Of a stretch of 64,000 bases of DNA, positions 43,421 through 52,794 are shown piece by piece. The position numbers were made by a program, and so were the translations under genes. Below the pieces are notes generated by a model, which was not told where the DNA came from, searched no databases, and worked only from the letters and a program-made list of their open reading frames with translations. This DNA is from Streptomyces curacoi (GTDB taxonomy: Bacteria; Actinomycetota; Actinomycetes; Streptomycetales; Streptomycetaceae), in contig NZ_KQ947989.1 of NCBI RefSeq assembly GCF_001513975.1, positions 372,001 to 436,000 of the forward strand. Direction: 5' to 3'. Every line of letters starts with the position of its first letter. Position 1 is the stretch's first letter.

Positions 43421-44254
43421 CTACTCCTGCGCCATCAGGTGCTGCCGGACCTCCTCAGCCAGATGCACGGCCAGGTGCCGCCGCCAGGCGGGCAGACCGT
43501 GAACGTCATCCACGATCAGGTGCATTGGCAGCGCGTGCAGCACGGACCGCCGCATCCGGTCAGCGGACGGCACCGAGGGAAAGGACACCGTGACGGGGCG
43601 GGACACCGCGGCGGTGATACCGATCGTCAGCCGCTGCGTCACCGGATCGTGGATGCCGGTCACCACAGCCGCCGAGCGGCCCTGCGGCCGCAAAGCGGCC
43701 CGCCGCATCCCCGAGCGGAGACCAAGCACACTGGAGGGCAACACAAGCGAGCGCAGGACCTCGCCCGGCCTCAGGACCGTCCGGCCGGCGCCCGTGACGA
43801 ACTCGGCCGCCGGCACCACACGGCCGTCCCCGTCCAGTGAGCGCAGCTCCAGTACGGCGTCGAACGCGACCGCAAGAGAGATCATCGGCGCGGCGGGCAA
43901 CGCCAGACAGATGTTCCCCCCGACCGTCGCGGTGCTCCACACCTTGGGGGAGGACGAGAACGCGCGGCAGCACTGAGCGATGGTTTCCCGTGCCCGCGGC
44001 CATGCCCCAGGTCCGTCCTCGGCGAACGCCAACAGCTCAGCGATCGTGCAGGTGGCCGCCACGCTCAGGCCCTGTTCCGTAACCGTCAGCGGCTGCCGGC
44101 CCATGGCCGTCAGATCCCGCAGGCGCACCAGGCCGGGCTGCGGCTCAGCGAACAGGAACGTCCCGCCGGCCAGCCACGCATCCCCACGGGCCCACGGCAG
44201 ATCCCTTCGCGAGTCGACGACCTCACGCACCGATGTCAAGTCCACCCGCTTCAC
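43421..44254 (-). CDS. FAD-binding subunit of the molybdenum hydroxylase
   Basis: 277 residues from a GTG at 44254 (start uncertain). FAD-domain motifs include AGGTFLFAEP (the AGGT loop), STATVGGNICLALPAAPM (the TxGGN loop) and a C-terminal CO-dehydrogenase-flavoprotein-like region. It transfers electrons from the iron-sulfur clusters to NAD or another acceptor. Its stop precedes the start of the fused subunit gene by 2 bp, and the AGGAG ribosome site for that gene lies within its last codons, so the two are coupled. Confidence 0.82.
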   Translation of the reverse strand: MKRVDLTSVREVVDSRRDLPWARGDAWLAGGTFLFAEPQPGLVRLRDLTAMGRQPLTVTEQGLSVAATCTIAELLAFAEDGPGAWPRARETIAQCCRAFSSSPKVWSTATVGGNICLALPAAPMISLAVAFDAVLELRSLDGDGRVVPAAEFVTGAGRTVLRPGEVLRSLVLPSSVLGLRSGMRRAALRPQGRSAAVVTGIHDPVTQRLTIGITAAVSRPVTVSFPSVPSADRMRRSVLHALPMHLIVDDVHGLPAWRRHLAVHLAEEVRQHLMAQE

Positions 44255-44435
44255 CCACTCGCATCCACCGCCATGAGCCACCTCTGCCAAGTCACCCTGC
44301 CCGCAACTCCCCCAGACCCGGCGGACACACCAGGCACAACACCAGAACCTCACCGAAAAAGACCATGCGCCAACTCCCCGAAGGGGGTGGCCCCGATCGG
44401 GGCAGGTCCGTCTCCGGCGAGGTCATGGATGTCGA

Positions 44436-44552
44436 GCGACGCCAAAGGGTCGGCCGACCACGCCGCTGATCGTCCCCGTCGATGATGTCGTCGTGCAGTA
44501 GCGAGGCGTTATGCACCAACCAGCTCCGCTTATGCTCCCGCCCCTGCCGGAA
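44436..44552 (-). pseudogene. Fragment of a polyprenyl diphosphate synthase
   Basis: On the minus strand a ~39-residue fragment reads FRQGREHKRSW then LVHNASLLHDDIIDGDDQRR and GRPTLW. This is the first aspartate-rich (FARM) region of trans-polyprenyl synthases. Sequence on both sides loses the family, so this is a remnant, lying in the gene-free interval 44255-45031, where nothing else could be recognised. Confidence 0.6.
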
Positions 44553-45031
44553 CAGAAGTGCCAGGGGGCACGGCGCGGTACGTGACGGAGAACGGCCGGA
44601 AAGCGGCTATCCGACGGCAGACCGCCGCGAATCCAACTGAGGGAGATCATCCCGAGGGCCTCAGCGACGCGAAGGGGCAACCAGCGCCCAGCGGAAGCGC
44701 GTTGACCATGCGCCGTCCGGTCGGTGAGGAAGCGCAGCCATGTCCTCGGGTGAGGCCCTGGCGGGGGGCGGGCGCCGACGGCTGGTTCTCGAAGCGCCAG
44801 TCGACACCTACGGCAGTTGCGGAGCAGTTGTGCAGCTCCGCAGGGAGCCCGTAATCAGCGCGGCGCCGCAGCGGCATACCAGGTTGCTGCTCCGGCGCGC
44901 CCCGGCGCCCGGGGCGAGGCCCCTTTTGATCCTTCGCGCTGCGACCGTCACCCGAACGGCGGAGCAATCCACAGGAACCGGCAATCTAACTTTGAGTGAT
45001 CGATGCTGGTCATCTGCGTGGAGGTGCCGCC

Positions 45032-46696
45032 ATGCCCACCAGTTCCTCCCGCCCGGAGCGTCTCGGGCCAACCGAAGTCGGCCCGGGTGATGCCCGCTAT
45101 GAGGCATTGCGCCGGGGTTTCAATCAGCGGTGGATCGCGACACCGGATTATGTGGTGGTGGCCGCCGGCACCCGTGACGTGGTCGCCGCCCTCGACACCT
45201 ACCTCGCAGGCCAGGCCCGCGACGGCTCGTCGTCTGGCCGGATCACGGTCCGCTCCGGCGGGCACTGTTACGAGGACTTCGTGTGCGGTGACGATGTCGC
45301 CGTCATCATCGACGTCAGCGCCATGAACGGGGTCTACCACGACCCGGAGATGGAGGCCTACTGCGTCGAAGCAGGCGCTGGCAACTGGCACACCGCCTCC
45401 CAGCTGTACCGGTGTTACGGCCTCGCTCTGCCCGGCGGCTCGTGCTACTCCGTCGGTGCCGGAGGACACATCTCCGGAGGCGGTTTCGGTCTGCTCTCAC
45501 GCCTGCACGGGCTGACGGTCGACCACCTGTACGCCGTGGAAGTCGTCACCGTGCGCGACCGGACTCACGCCGAGGTGACGGTGGCCCGCAAGGACTCCCC
45601 AGAGCCGGCGCTGCGGGACCTGTGGTGGGCGCACACCGGCGGTGGAGGCGGCAACTTCGGCGTGGTGACCAGGTATTGGTTCCGCGGCCTGCCCGAGCCG
45701 CCTGCCCAGGTGCTGTTGAAGACCATCGCCTGGGACTGGAAGATCTTCAAGGACCGGCCCGAGAAATTCACCGCCCTCGTGCGCCGGTACGGCCAGTTCT
45801 TCGAACACGAGCGCACCGGCGACGGCCCCGACTTCCAACGCAGCTTCGACTACCGCGACCTGTTCACCCTGCTGAAGCTGAACAACCACGCCGCGGGCAA
45901 GGTCGGCTTGATCCTGCAACTCGACGGCACCCGGGACGACTCCGCCGAGCGCCTCAAACTCTTCCTCGACTGGCTCGCCCCCGAAGCGGACTACCCCCCG
46001 TCCGTGCTGGACGTACAGATGGGCGAGCACCCACCGCTCGACTCCCTCCACATCCCCACCCGGCTGCCCTGGCTGACCGCGACCCAGAACCTCAACGACT
46101 CCGGCCCCAGCCGGTGCGGCAAGTACAAGTCCGCCTACCACACCGCGAACTTCACCGAACGCCAGTTGCAGGCGATCCACCGCCACCTGACCAACCAGCG
46201 CTACACCAACGACCAGGCCCTGCTCCAGGTGGACTCCTACGGCGGCCGTATCAACGACATCGACCCGGCCGCAACCGCCGTCCCGCAGCGGTCCTCTGTC
46301 CTGAAGCTCCAGTACCAGACCTACTGGACATGGGGGAAGGACGCCAACCGCGACGGGGCGTTCGACTACCAGGACGCCCTGGCCGACCCCGCCATCGCCG
46401 CGCCCCACCTGGCCTGGATCCGTGACTTCTACCACGACATGTACGAAGAGACCGGCGGCGTGCCGACGGTGCGCACCGCTCGTGCGCAGGAGCCGTCCCC
46501 CAACACCGACGGCTGCTACATCAACTATCCCGACGCGGACCTCAGCGACCCCGACCTGAACCCGCCGGGTGTGGGCCAGTCCTGGCACACGCTCTACTAC
46601 GGGAGCAACTACCCGCGGCTGCAACGCGCCAAGGCGTACTGGGACCCGCGCAACGTCTTCCGGCACCGGCAGTCGGTCCGCCTCCCGAACACCTGA
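45032..46696 (+). CDS. Berberine-bridge-enzyme-like FAD oxidoreductase
   Basis: 554 residues from ATG 45032 with GGAGGT at 7-nt spacing. The FAD-binding domain contains VRSGGHCYED with His78 and LPGGSCYSVGAGGHISGGG with Cys138; these are the positions used for bicovalent FAD attachment in this family. The C-terminal BBE motif is YWDPRNVFRHRQ. Family members oxidise alkaloids, sugars or polyketide intermediates using oxygen. No signal peptide is visible, so it is probably cytosolic. The substrate is unknown, and its neighbours are a molybdenum hydroxylase and mobile-element debris, giving no clear pathway. Confidence 0.87.
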   Translation: MPTSSSRPERLGPTEVGPGDARYEALRRGFNQRWIATPDYVVVAAGTRDVVAALDTYLAGQARDGSSSGRITVRSGGHCYEDFVCGDDVAVIIDVSAMNGVYHDPEMEAYCVEAGAGNWHTASQLYRCYGLALPGGSCYSVGAGGHISGGGFGLLSRLHGLTVDHLYAVEVVTVRDRTHAEVTVARKDSPEPALRDLWWAHTGGGGGNFGVVTRYWFRGLPEPPAQVLLKTIAWDWKIFKDRPEKFTALVRRYGQFFEHERTGDGPDFQRSFDYRDLFTLLKLNNHAAGKVGLILQLDGTRDDSAERLKLFLDWLAPEADYPPSVLDVQMGEHPPLDSLHIPTRLPWLTATQNLNDSGPSRCGKYKSAYHTANFTERQLQAIHRHLTNQRYTNDQALLQVDSYGGRINDIDPAATAVPQRSSVLKLQYQTYWTWGKDANRDGAFDYQDALADPAIAAPHLAWIRDFYHDMYEETGGVPTVRTARAQEPSPNTDGCYINYPDADLSDPDLNPPGVGQSWHTLYYGSNYPRLQRAKAYWDPRNVFRHRQSVRLPNT

Positions 46697-46741
46697 GTAA
46701 GGCAACGGGGAAGCGCCCGACATGCCGTGGGTGCGCGTGGA

Positions 46742-47002
46742 TCACGCGAGGCCCGCGCCTAGGTGAATGAACGCGGCCCAGAAACGAGGCTCGGCGTAGC
46801 AGCGAGTCTGCCGAGGACGGTAGTCGAGGAAGGTGATGGCTTCGCGTAGGCGAGCCCGAACTGGTTCATCCCGCAGGACGTTGAGGAGGCTGGTGCACCA
46901 CTGCGCGACGGGGTGGCGCAGGAGCTTGATGCCGACATTCCGGGCGGCGACCGCGACCGGCCCACCAGGTGCGAAAGTCCTGGTCCTGCAGGGACAGTTC
47001 AC
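46742..47002 (-). pseudogene. Possible fragment of a CHAT-domain protein
   Basis: An 86-residue frame ending YAEPRFWAAFIHLGAGLA resembles the extreme C-terminus of CHAT domains (HPYxWAAFVLxG). Upstream the resemblance is lost, and no good ribosome site or start is present. It lies in a decayed stretch next to a transposase fragment. Assignment is weak. Confidence 0.3.
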
Positions 47003-47126
47003 CGACCGGACTCGTCAGTTGCGGATGCTGGGCGATATCGGGCGACCTCCTGCGGCCGTGGCGGCGGCGAAGGCGTGGACATCGCACTGGACCACGTCGG
47101 CGGAAGACCGCCCCGCGAGGGGCCCA

Positions 47127-47222
47127 AGCCCGTTCATCGCCGCGCTGGAGAAGATCCTCATCCCCGGGCCCGGCCCGGGACGGCCGCGCAGAAAGCCGGA
47201 CAGCCTGGCGGCCGACGAAAAC
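47127..47222 (+). pseudogene. Fragment of an IS5-family transposase
   Basis: About 32 residues read SPFIAALEKILIPGPGPGRP then RRKPDSLAADEN, matching the central segment of IS5/IS1182-like DDE transposases (LEKIRVPRPGPGRPR...ADKAYSS) up to the point just before the second catalytic region. The flanks do not continue the family. The fragment abuts the stop of the phosphatase gene at 47223. Confidence 0.6.
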
Positions 47223-48359
47223 TCAGCCCTCTACGTCGGCGGCTCCGCGAGCCCGCGCGGTGGAGCGCCTCAGCGCGAGAGCCGCGATGTCGTCGTCGAG
47301 CCTTCCTCCACTGTGCTGGAGCAGATCCCGGTGCAGCCGGTCGAGCTGTTCGCGGGGCTGCGCCAGGCCCTGGCGCCGCATCCAGTCAGACAACGGGAAG
47401 AACCGACCCGTGTGGTCCCGAGTCTCCGATACGCCGTCCGTGTAGAGCAGCAACTGGTCCCCCGGAGCGAAGGCGACGGTGTCGACCCAGTAGCGGTCAC
47501 CGATGAGCGCCGCGAGGTTCAGGGGCGGCGAGGGGATGGCGGGCTCAAGAACCCGGACGATCCCTCGATGTGCGATCAGCGGCGGGGGATGCCCGCAGTT
47601 GAGAAGTCGTATGTGACCGCCGCCGTGCGGGATCTCGGCGAGGAGAGCGGTGGCGAAGTGCTCGGGCTGGTCCTGGACGGGAAACGCAGCGCTGTGGCGC
47701 GTGATGGTGGTCTCCAGGCGGTGGATGATGCCCTGCAGGTCGGGCTCGTCGTACGCGGCCTCCCTGAAGCAACTGATCACCGCCGAGGCCGCCCCCACCG
47801 CGGGCAGGCCCTTGCCCCGTACGTCACCGATGAGCAGCCGGACCCCGTGCGGTGTGCCGATGGCCTCATAGAAGTCGCCGCCGATCCGTGCCTGTTCCTG
47901 GGCCGCCAGGTACAGCGACTCGATCTCGATGTCCTCGATGCGGTGCGGCAGCGGGCGCAGCAGCACCTTCTGGGCCGCGTCGGCGACGAGCCGGACCTGG
48001 AAGAGTGTCTCCTCTCTCTGAAGTCGGACATGGCTCGCGTATGCGGCCGCCAAGGTGACCGCGACGATCGCGGCCGACGTGTACTGCGTCCCGAGATCGG
48101 TGTAGAAGAAGCTGAGGACGATCATGGTCAGCAGGCAGAACGCCCCCAACAGGATCGTGGGGAGCACGGGCCACATCGCGGCGGCGAGGGCGGGTGCGGC
48201 GGGCAGAAGGCGGCTCACGGCGATCTCCCTGGGGGTGGAGAACGCCAGGCCGGCGATGAGGACGGTCAGGATCACGGGTGACAGCTGGGCAGCTTCCCAT
48301 CGGCCGCCGTAGGCAGGACGACGGCGCCACAGCCGCCCAAGCATGATCACAAAACGCAT
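47223..48359 (-). CDS. Membrane-bound SpoIIE-type PP2C phosphatase (RsbU-like)
   Basis: 378 residues with N-terminal membrane helices (about 27-42, 50-85 and 88-105), then a PP2C domain of the SpoIIE/RsbU subgroup. Motifs are QARIGGDFYEA (metal ligand Asp), LIGDVRGKGLPA (Gly-Asp) and QLLLYTDGVSE (TDG motif), followed by DDDIAALALR. These phosphatases dephosphorylate anti-sigma-factor antagonists to release stress sigma factors. The start at 48359 has no clear ribosome site. It is divergent from a larger phosphatase sensor; the 190-bp gap must hold both promoters. The paired arrangement suggests one input network. Confidence 0.88.
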   Translation of the reverse strand: MRFVIMLGRLWRRRPAYGGRWEAAQLSPVILTVLIAGLAFSTPREIAVSRLLPAAPALAAAMWPVLPTILLGAFCLLTMIVLSFFYTDLGTQYTSAAIVAVTLAAAYASHVRLQREETLFQVRLVADAAQKVLLRPLPHRIEDIEIESLYLAAQEQARIGGDFYEAIGTPHGVRLLIGDVRGKGLPAVGAASAVISCFREAAYDEPDLQGIIHRLETTITRHSAAFPVQDQPEHFATALLAEIPHGGGHIRLLNCGHPPPLIAHRGIVRVLEPAIPSPPLNLAALIGDRYWVDTVAFAPGDQLLLYTDGVSETRDHTGRFFPLSDWMRRQGLAQPREQLDRLHRDLLQHSGGRLDDDIAALALRRSTARARGAADVEG

Positions 48360-48549
48360 GATATCGGCCTAATAGGGCACCAGGCGCGGGGAGGGAGATC
48401 ACGTACCGCGCGAGCGGGATTGCGACGCCCTGCCGCGCCCGAAGAAACCGGGCCACCCCGCGCACGGCCGTACAGACACCCGAGGTCAGCCAAGCGGGGA
48501 TCGGCGGGCGGGCCTGGCCGCTCGGGATCACCGGTGTTAAAAAGGTCGC

Positions 48550-51270
48550 ATGGCGAATCGTTTCGCCCACTTTCCTCACCTGTCGGTCATGCGGCTGGTC
48601 AGCCAGAGCACGCGAAGCGTGGCCGGGCAGGTGCTGGTTTTCCAGGTGGCTCTGGTGGTGCTGCTCGTGACCTGCGGCGTCATCGCCCTCGTCCTGCAGT
48701 CGGAGCGGGACACCAGCGCCGAGGCCAGGCGCCGCTCCACGGCCGTGGCCCAGACGTTCGCGCACTCACCGGGCGTCCTGGCGGCATTGCGGGCCCCGGA
48801 TCCGAGCAAGATCCTCCAGCCGCTCACCGAGACGGCACGCCGGGCCGCCGGCGTCGACTTCATCGTGGTCATGGACACCGGGGGCATCCGGTTCACGCAC
48901 CCCTTGCCGGACCGGATCGGCAAGCGGTTCGTGGGCGAGATCGGGCCGTCGCTGGCGGGGAAGGTCTACGTGGAAAGCGTCGACGGCCCGCTCGGTCGCG
49001 AGGTGCAGGCCACGGTCCCGGTCGAGAACGCCGACAGCGAAGTGGTGGCCCTTGTCTCGGCCGGGATGAAGGTGAAGAACGTCGAAAGTCAGGTGACCCG
49101 GCAACTACCGATCATCCTGGGCGCCGGGGCCGGAGCACTCGTGTTGTCCACCGGTGTGACGGCACTGGTGGGCCGGCGGCTGCGGCGGCAGACGCACAGC
49201 CTGGGCCCGGACGAAATGACCCTGATGTACGAGCACCACGACACGGTGCTGCACTCCGTCAAGGAAGGGGTGCTGATCGTGGCCGCCGACGGGCGGCTGA
49301 TGCTGGCGAACGACGAGGCCAGACGACTGCTGGAGCTGCCCCCGGACGTCGAGGGAAAGCTCGTCTCGGAGCTGCCGGGCCTGGAGCCCGAGACGAAGGC
49401 GCTTCTCGCCTCCGGGCGCGAGGCCACTGACGAGGTGCACCTCGCCGGAGAGCGGCTGCTCGCGGTCAACCAGCGGCCCACGGATCGTGAGGGAGGCCCC
49501 AAGGGAACGGTGGTGACGCTGCGCGACTCCACCGAGCTGCAAGCGGTGACGGGCAGGGCAGAGGTGGCACGGGAGCGGCTCAGGCTGCTGTACGACGCCG
49601 GACTCCACATCGGTACCACCCTGGACGTGCTGCGCACCGCCGAGGAGTTGGCGCGCGTCCCCATTCCCCGCTTCGCGGACTACGTCACCGTGGACCTGGC
49701 CGACGCCGTCCTGCACGGCGAGGAGCCGGCCCCCACGGCGACGGACATGCGACGCGCGGCCGTGTGCGGCATCGGGGACGACCATCCGCTCTCCGAGCAG
49801 GGCCGGCTCTTCGACTATCTTCCGTCCACGCCCCAGGCGCGCGGTTACGGCAGCGGCCGCTCCCAGTTGGTGAGCGATCTGGCGGCCGCCACGGGCTGGC
49901 GCGTGCAGGACCCGGAGCGCGCCGAGGCGATCATCGGCTACGGCTTCCACTCCCTCATCACCGCCCCCATCCAGGCCCGTGGCGTCGTGCTGGGCATGGC
50001 CAACTTCTGGCGCGCGCAAAAGCGTGAGCCCTTCGACGAGGAGGACCTGTCGCTTGCGGAGGAACTGGTGGCCCGTGCCGCGATAAGCATCGACAATGCC
50101 CGCCGCTACACCCGTGAGCACACCCTGGCGGTCACCCTCCAGCGCAGCCTGCTGCCGCAGGCCGTGCCCGAACAGAACGCCCTCGACATCGCCTACCGCT
50201 ACCTCCCCGCCCAGTCGGGGGTGGGCGGAGACTGGTTCGACGTGATTCCCCTGCCGGGGAGCCGGGTGGCGCTGGCCGTGGGCGATGTGGTCGGCCACGG
50301 CCTCCACGCCGCCGCCACGATGGGACGGCTGCGGACCGCGGTGCACAACTTCTCCACCCTCGATCTGCCGCCCGACGAGCTGCTGAGCCATCTGGACGAC
50401 CTGGTCGGCCGCATCGACCAGAACGAGGCGGCCGAGAGTGCCGCGGGCGTCGTGGGCGCCACCTGCCTGTACGGGATCTACGACCCCGTGACGCGCCGCT
50501 ACGTCATGGCACGTGCGGGACATCTGGCGCCCGCACTGGTCCAGCCCGACGGAACCGTCACCTTCCCGGACGTGCCGGCCGGTCCGCCCCTCGGCCTCGG
50601 CGGCATGCCGTTCCAGACCGCGGAGCTGTGCCTCGCGGAGGGAACCCAGCTCGTCCTGTACACCGACGGCCTCATCGAGGACCGCAGGCGCGACCTGGAT
50701 CTGGGAATGGAACTGCTGCGCGATGTGCTGACGGGCCACCCCGCACGGCCGCCCGAGGAGACCTGCCAGGACGTGCTGGACAGTCTGCTGCCCGAGCGCC
50801 CCAAGGACGACGTCGCCCTCCTCGTCGCCCGCACGCGGACACTACCGCCCGACCGGATCGCCGACTGGGACGTACCCCCGGACCCGGCGGCGGTCGCGGG
50901 AATGCGGGATGCCGTGTCCGCAAAGCTCGAAGTGTGGGGTCTGTCAGAGCTCGGCTTCACCATGGAGCTCATCCTGAGTGAGCTCCTCACCAACGCCATC
51001 CGCTACGGCGCCGAGCCGTTTCACGTGCGGCTCATCCGCGACCGTACGCTGATCTGCGAGGTGTCCGACGGCAGCAGCACCTCACCGCATCTTCGGTACG
51101 CCGCGACGACGGACGAGGGAGGCCGGGGCCTGTTCCTGGTGTCGCAGATGGCTGAGCGCTGGGGCACCCGGTACACCCCGCAAGGCAAGGTGATCTGGGC
51201 CGAACAGGCCCTGCCCGAGGCCGTCCAGCAGCCCGTCCCGTCCCCGGCCGCCCCGCAAGCCCCGACGTGA
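48550..51270 (+). CDS. Multidomain sensor: CACHE-PAS-GAF-SpoIIE phosphatase-HATPase (anti-sigma)
   Basis: 906 residues: a membrane helix near 27-48, an extracytoplasmic single-CACHE-like sensor (about 50-185), a second helix (about 187-210), a PAS domain (about 225-330), a GAF domain (about 345-520), a PP2C/SpoIIE domain (about 530-760: GGDWFDVIPL, VGDVVGHGLHA, LYTDGLIEDR) and a C-terminal HATPase_c_2 (about 780-900: LSELLTNAIRYG, GGRGLFLVSQMA). Combining a phosphatase with an anti-sigma kinase-like domain in one polypeptide is a Streptomyces hallmark; it would control a sigma-factor partner switch in response to an extracellular ligand. It is divergent from the phosphatase at 47223-48359. 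Confidence 0.92.
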   Translation: MANRFAHFPHLSVMRLVSQSTRSVAGQVLVFQVALVVLLVTCGVIALVLQSERDTSAEARRRSTAVAQTFAHSPGVLAALRAPDPSKILQPLTETARRAAGVDFIVVMDTGGIRFTHPLPDRIGKRFVGEIGPSLAGKVYVESVDGPLGREVQATVPVENADSEVVALVSAGMKVKNVESQVTRQLPIILGAGAGALVLSTGVTALVGRRLRRQTHSLGPDEMTLMYEHHDTVLHSVKEGVLIVAADGRLMLANDEARRLLELPPDVEGKLVSELPGLEPETKALLASGREATDEVHLAGERLLAVNQRPTDREGGPKGTVVTLRDSTELQAVTGRAEVARERLRLLYDAGLHIGTTLDVLRTAEELARVPIPRFADYVTVDLADAVLHGEEPAPTATDMRRAAVCGIGDDHPLSEQGRLFDYLPSTPQARGYGSGRSQLVSDLAAATGWRVQDPERAEAIIGYGFHSLITAPIQARGVVLGMANFWRAQKREPFDEEDLSLAEELVARAAISIDNARRYTREHTLAVTLQRSLLPQAVPEQNALDIAYRYLPAQSGVGGDWFDVIPLPGSRVALAVGDVVGHGLHAAATMGRLRTAVHNFSTLDLPPDELLSHLDDLVGRIDQNEAAESAAGVVGATCLYGIYDPVTRRYVMARAGHLAPALVQPDGTVTFPDVPAGPPLGLGGMPFQTAELCLAEGTQLVLYTDGLIEDRRRDLDLGMELLRDVLTGHPARPPEETCQDVLDSLLPERPKDDVALLVARTRTLPPDRIADWDVPPDPAAVAGMRDAVSAKLEVWGLSELGFTMELILSELLTNAIRYGAEPFHVRLIRDRTLICEVSDGSSTSPHLRYAATTDEGGRGLFLVSQMAERWGTRYTPQGKVIWAEQALPEAVQQPVPSPAAPQAPT

Positions 51271-51465
51271 GGGCGGCGTGGATCAGCCGGATGTGGTACG
51301 CCGAGGTGATCACCGCCGGACAGGCTTGACCGCACGTCAACGGCCGGCTTGTCGCTGTGCGGACTACGGCTCGGGTTCGCCCCAGGCCGGCCCGCCGAAC
51401 AGCCCTCGATCCTGCAAAACGGTCCCCTCCTGGAACACCTGTCGGGAGCTCTGGGGCTCGTACAG

Positions 51466-51720
51466 CGGAGACGTCGCCAGAGGCCAGACCGCCCACCAGC
51501 TCGCGGTGCGTGGGACGGCGGCGATCTCGCGGATCTCGGCCGGCACCTTGTAGTCGGCGAGCGGGGTACGGCACTCGGCGAGCTCCCGCCGTGCCTCGAT
51601 TCCACCCGGGCCCGGTACGACCAAGGCCACCGGCACCTCGCCCAGCACGTGGTGCGCCAGACCCACGACCACAGCCTCGGGCACGCCGGCACGCTGCGGC
51701 GTCTCCGGAACATCGCGGTT
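51466..51720 (-). pseudogene. C-terminal fragment of an AMP-dependent acyl/aryl ligase
   Basis: About 85 residues on the minus strand, including PEAVVVGLAHHVLGEVPVAL and ECRTPLADYKVPAEIREIAA, match the C-terminal lid domain of acyl-CoA synthetases. The catalytic lysine region (normally RTxSGKV) reads RTASWWAV, so the lysine is lost, and the N-terminal domain is missing. The rest of the gap 51271-51970 shows nothing supported. Confidence 0.65.
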
Positions 51721-51970
51721 GCCTGTGGCCAACCCACCGGTGTGCGCCGGGCGACGCCGCGACGGCAGCCCAGTCCCCCGGCCGAAGCAGCGGGCCTGGG
51801 TCGACGGGCCGTGCTGCCTCTGGCCGTCGCCCGCGCGGCCGGGCCGGATGGAGTCAGCGCCCTCGCCCCCGCATCGACCGCGCGCCGGCCACCGAGGCCG
51901 CCGGTGCTCGCGACGTCGGATCGGCCTGCTCCACCCCGCCGCCCGGCCCAGGATCCGGTCCGTCGAACCG

Positions 51971-52624
51971 TCAGGACAGCTCGGCCGAGGGTGCCTCCGG
52001 GAGGCTCTGGCGCAGCCGTTGGGCCTGCCGGAAGAGGCGGTTGGTGTGGTCCGCGAGTACGCCACCCAGGAGCAGCTCCGGGGTGTAGAAGGACCGTGCG
52101 GAGAGGGCCACCTCGTGGGCGGGCAGGTCGATCTGGACGATGTCGGTGCGGCGGATCTCGTCGATCGAGCTGCCCCAGACCACACGCCGTAGATTCGCCC
52201 ATGCCATCGCGCTCATACACATCGAGCACGGCTCACCCGTGGTGTAGAGGGTCGTGTCGGCCCAGCCCTGGTTGCCGTGCCGCCGTACGTAATCGTTCAT
52301 GGCGACCACCTCGCCGTGCAACAGCGGACTGTCCGCCCCGGTGTTGACTCCGCTTCCCAGGACATCGCCGTTGCGGGTATCGACGATCACAGCGCCGAAC
52401 GGCCACTTGGGGTTCTTCCGGGCCTGTTCGATGACCAGCCGCATGAATCGCTCATGAACGGTCCCGCTGCCGGTCCGCAAGTCCGTCACCGTGCTCGTGC
52501 CCGAGCTGAGGTCCGGGTGAGCGTGGCTCTCTGGGAGCGCGTGCCGAGGGAAGGCGAACGGCGCCGCAACTCCCGTCACCACGGCTCCGCACCTGCCCAG
52601 GAATTGACGCCTGCCCGAGTCCAT
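51971..52624 (-). CDS. Tat-exported nucleoside/cytosine deaminase-family protein
   Basis: 217 residues from ATG 52624 with GAGGAG upstream. The N-terminus MDSGRRQFLGRCGAVVTGVA has a twin-arginine motif (Arg5-Arg6-x-Phe-Leu) followed by a hydrophobic stretch, so the folded enzyme is probably exported by Tat. The zinc site is His103-Gly-Glu105 (LLHGEVVAMND) and Pro-Cys133-x-x-Cys136 (EPCSMCMSAM). The family deaminates cytosine, guanine or related bases. Export of such an enzyme is unusual; it may scavenge or inactivate extracellular nucleosides. Transcription runs the same way as the S8 protease upstream, but a strong terminator separates them. Confidence 0.82.
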   Translation of the reverse strand: MDSGRRQFLGRCGAVVTGVAAPFAFPRHALPESHAHPDLSSGTSTVTDLRTGSGTVHERFMRLVIEQARKNPKWPFGAVIVDTRNGDVLGSGVNTGADSPLLHGEVVAMNDYVRRHGNQGWADTTLYTTGEPCSMCMSAMAWANLRRVVWGSSIDEIRRTDIVQIDLPAHEVALSARSFYTPELLLGGVLADHTNRLFRQAQRLRQSLPEAPSAELS

Positions 52625-52732
52625 AGTCACTCCTCACCGCGGACCGACGGCTTCGACACGAAGTCGAATCGTCACATATCGTGTCCGATGCGACTCTGGC
52701 TCACTCCCCTGGGCGGGCCCGGCCACGACGCC

Positions 52733-52775
52733 GCCCGGCGGTGCCGCCGCGCACGCGCTCGCGGCACCGCCGGGC
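52733..52775 (-). terminator. Strong 15-bp hairpin after the subtilisin-like gene
   Basis: Perfect arms GCCCGGCGGTGCCGC (52733-52747) and its complement (52761-52775) with a 13-nt loop, starting 20 bp downstream of the protease stop on the minus strand. No T-tract follows, as is usual in this genus. Confidence 0.75.
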
Positions 52776-52794
52776 TTCAGCGTCCTGTGTGGAT

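Noticed and set aside
44996..45031. Earlier start for the berberine-bridge-type protein
   Set aside because: ATG at 45032 has GGAGGT at good spacing and the family N-terminus begins there.
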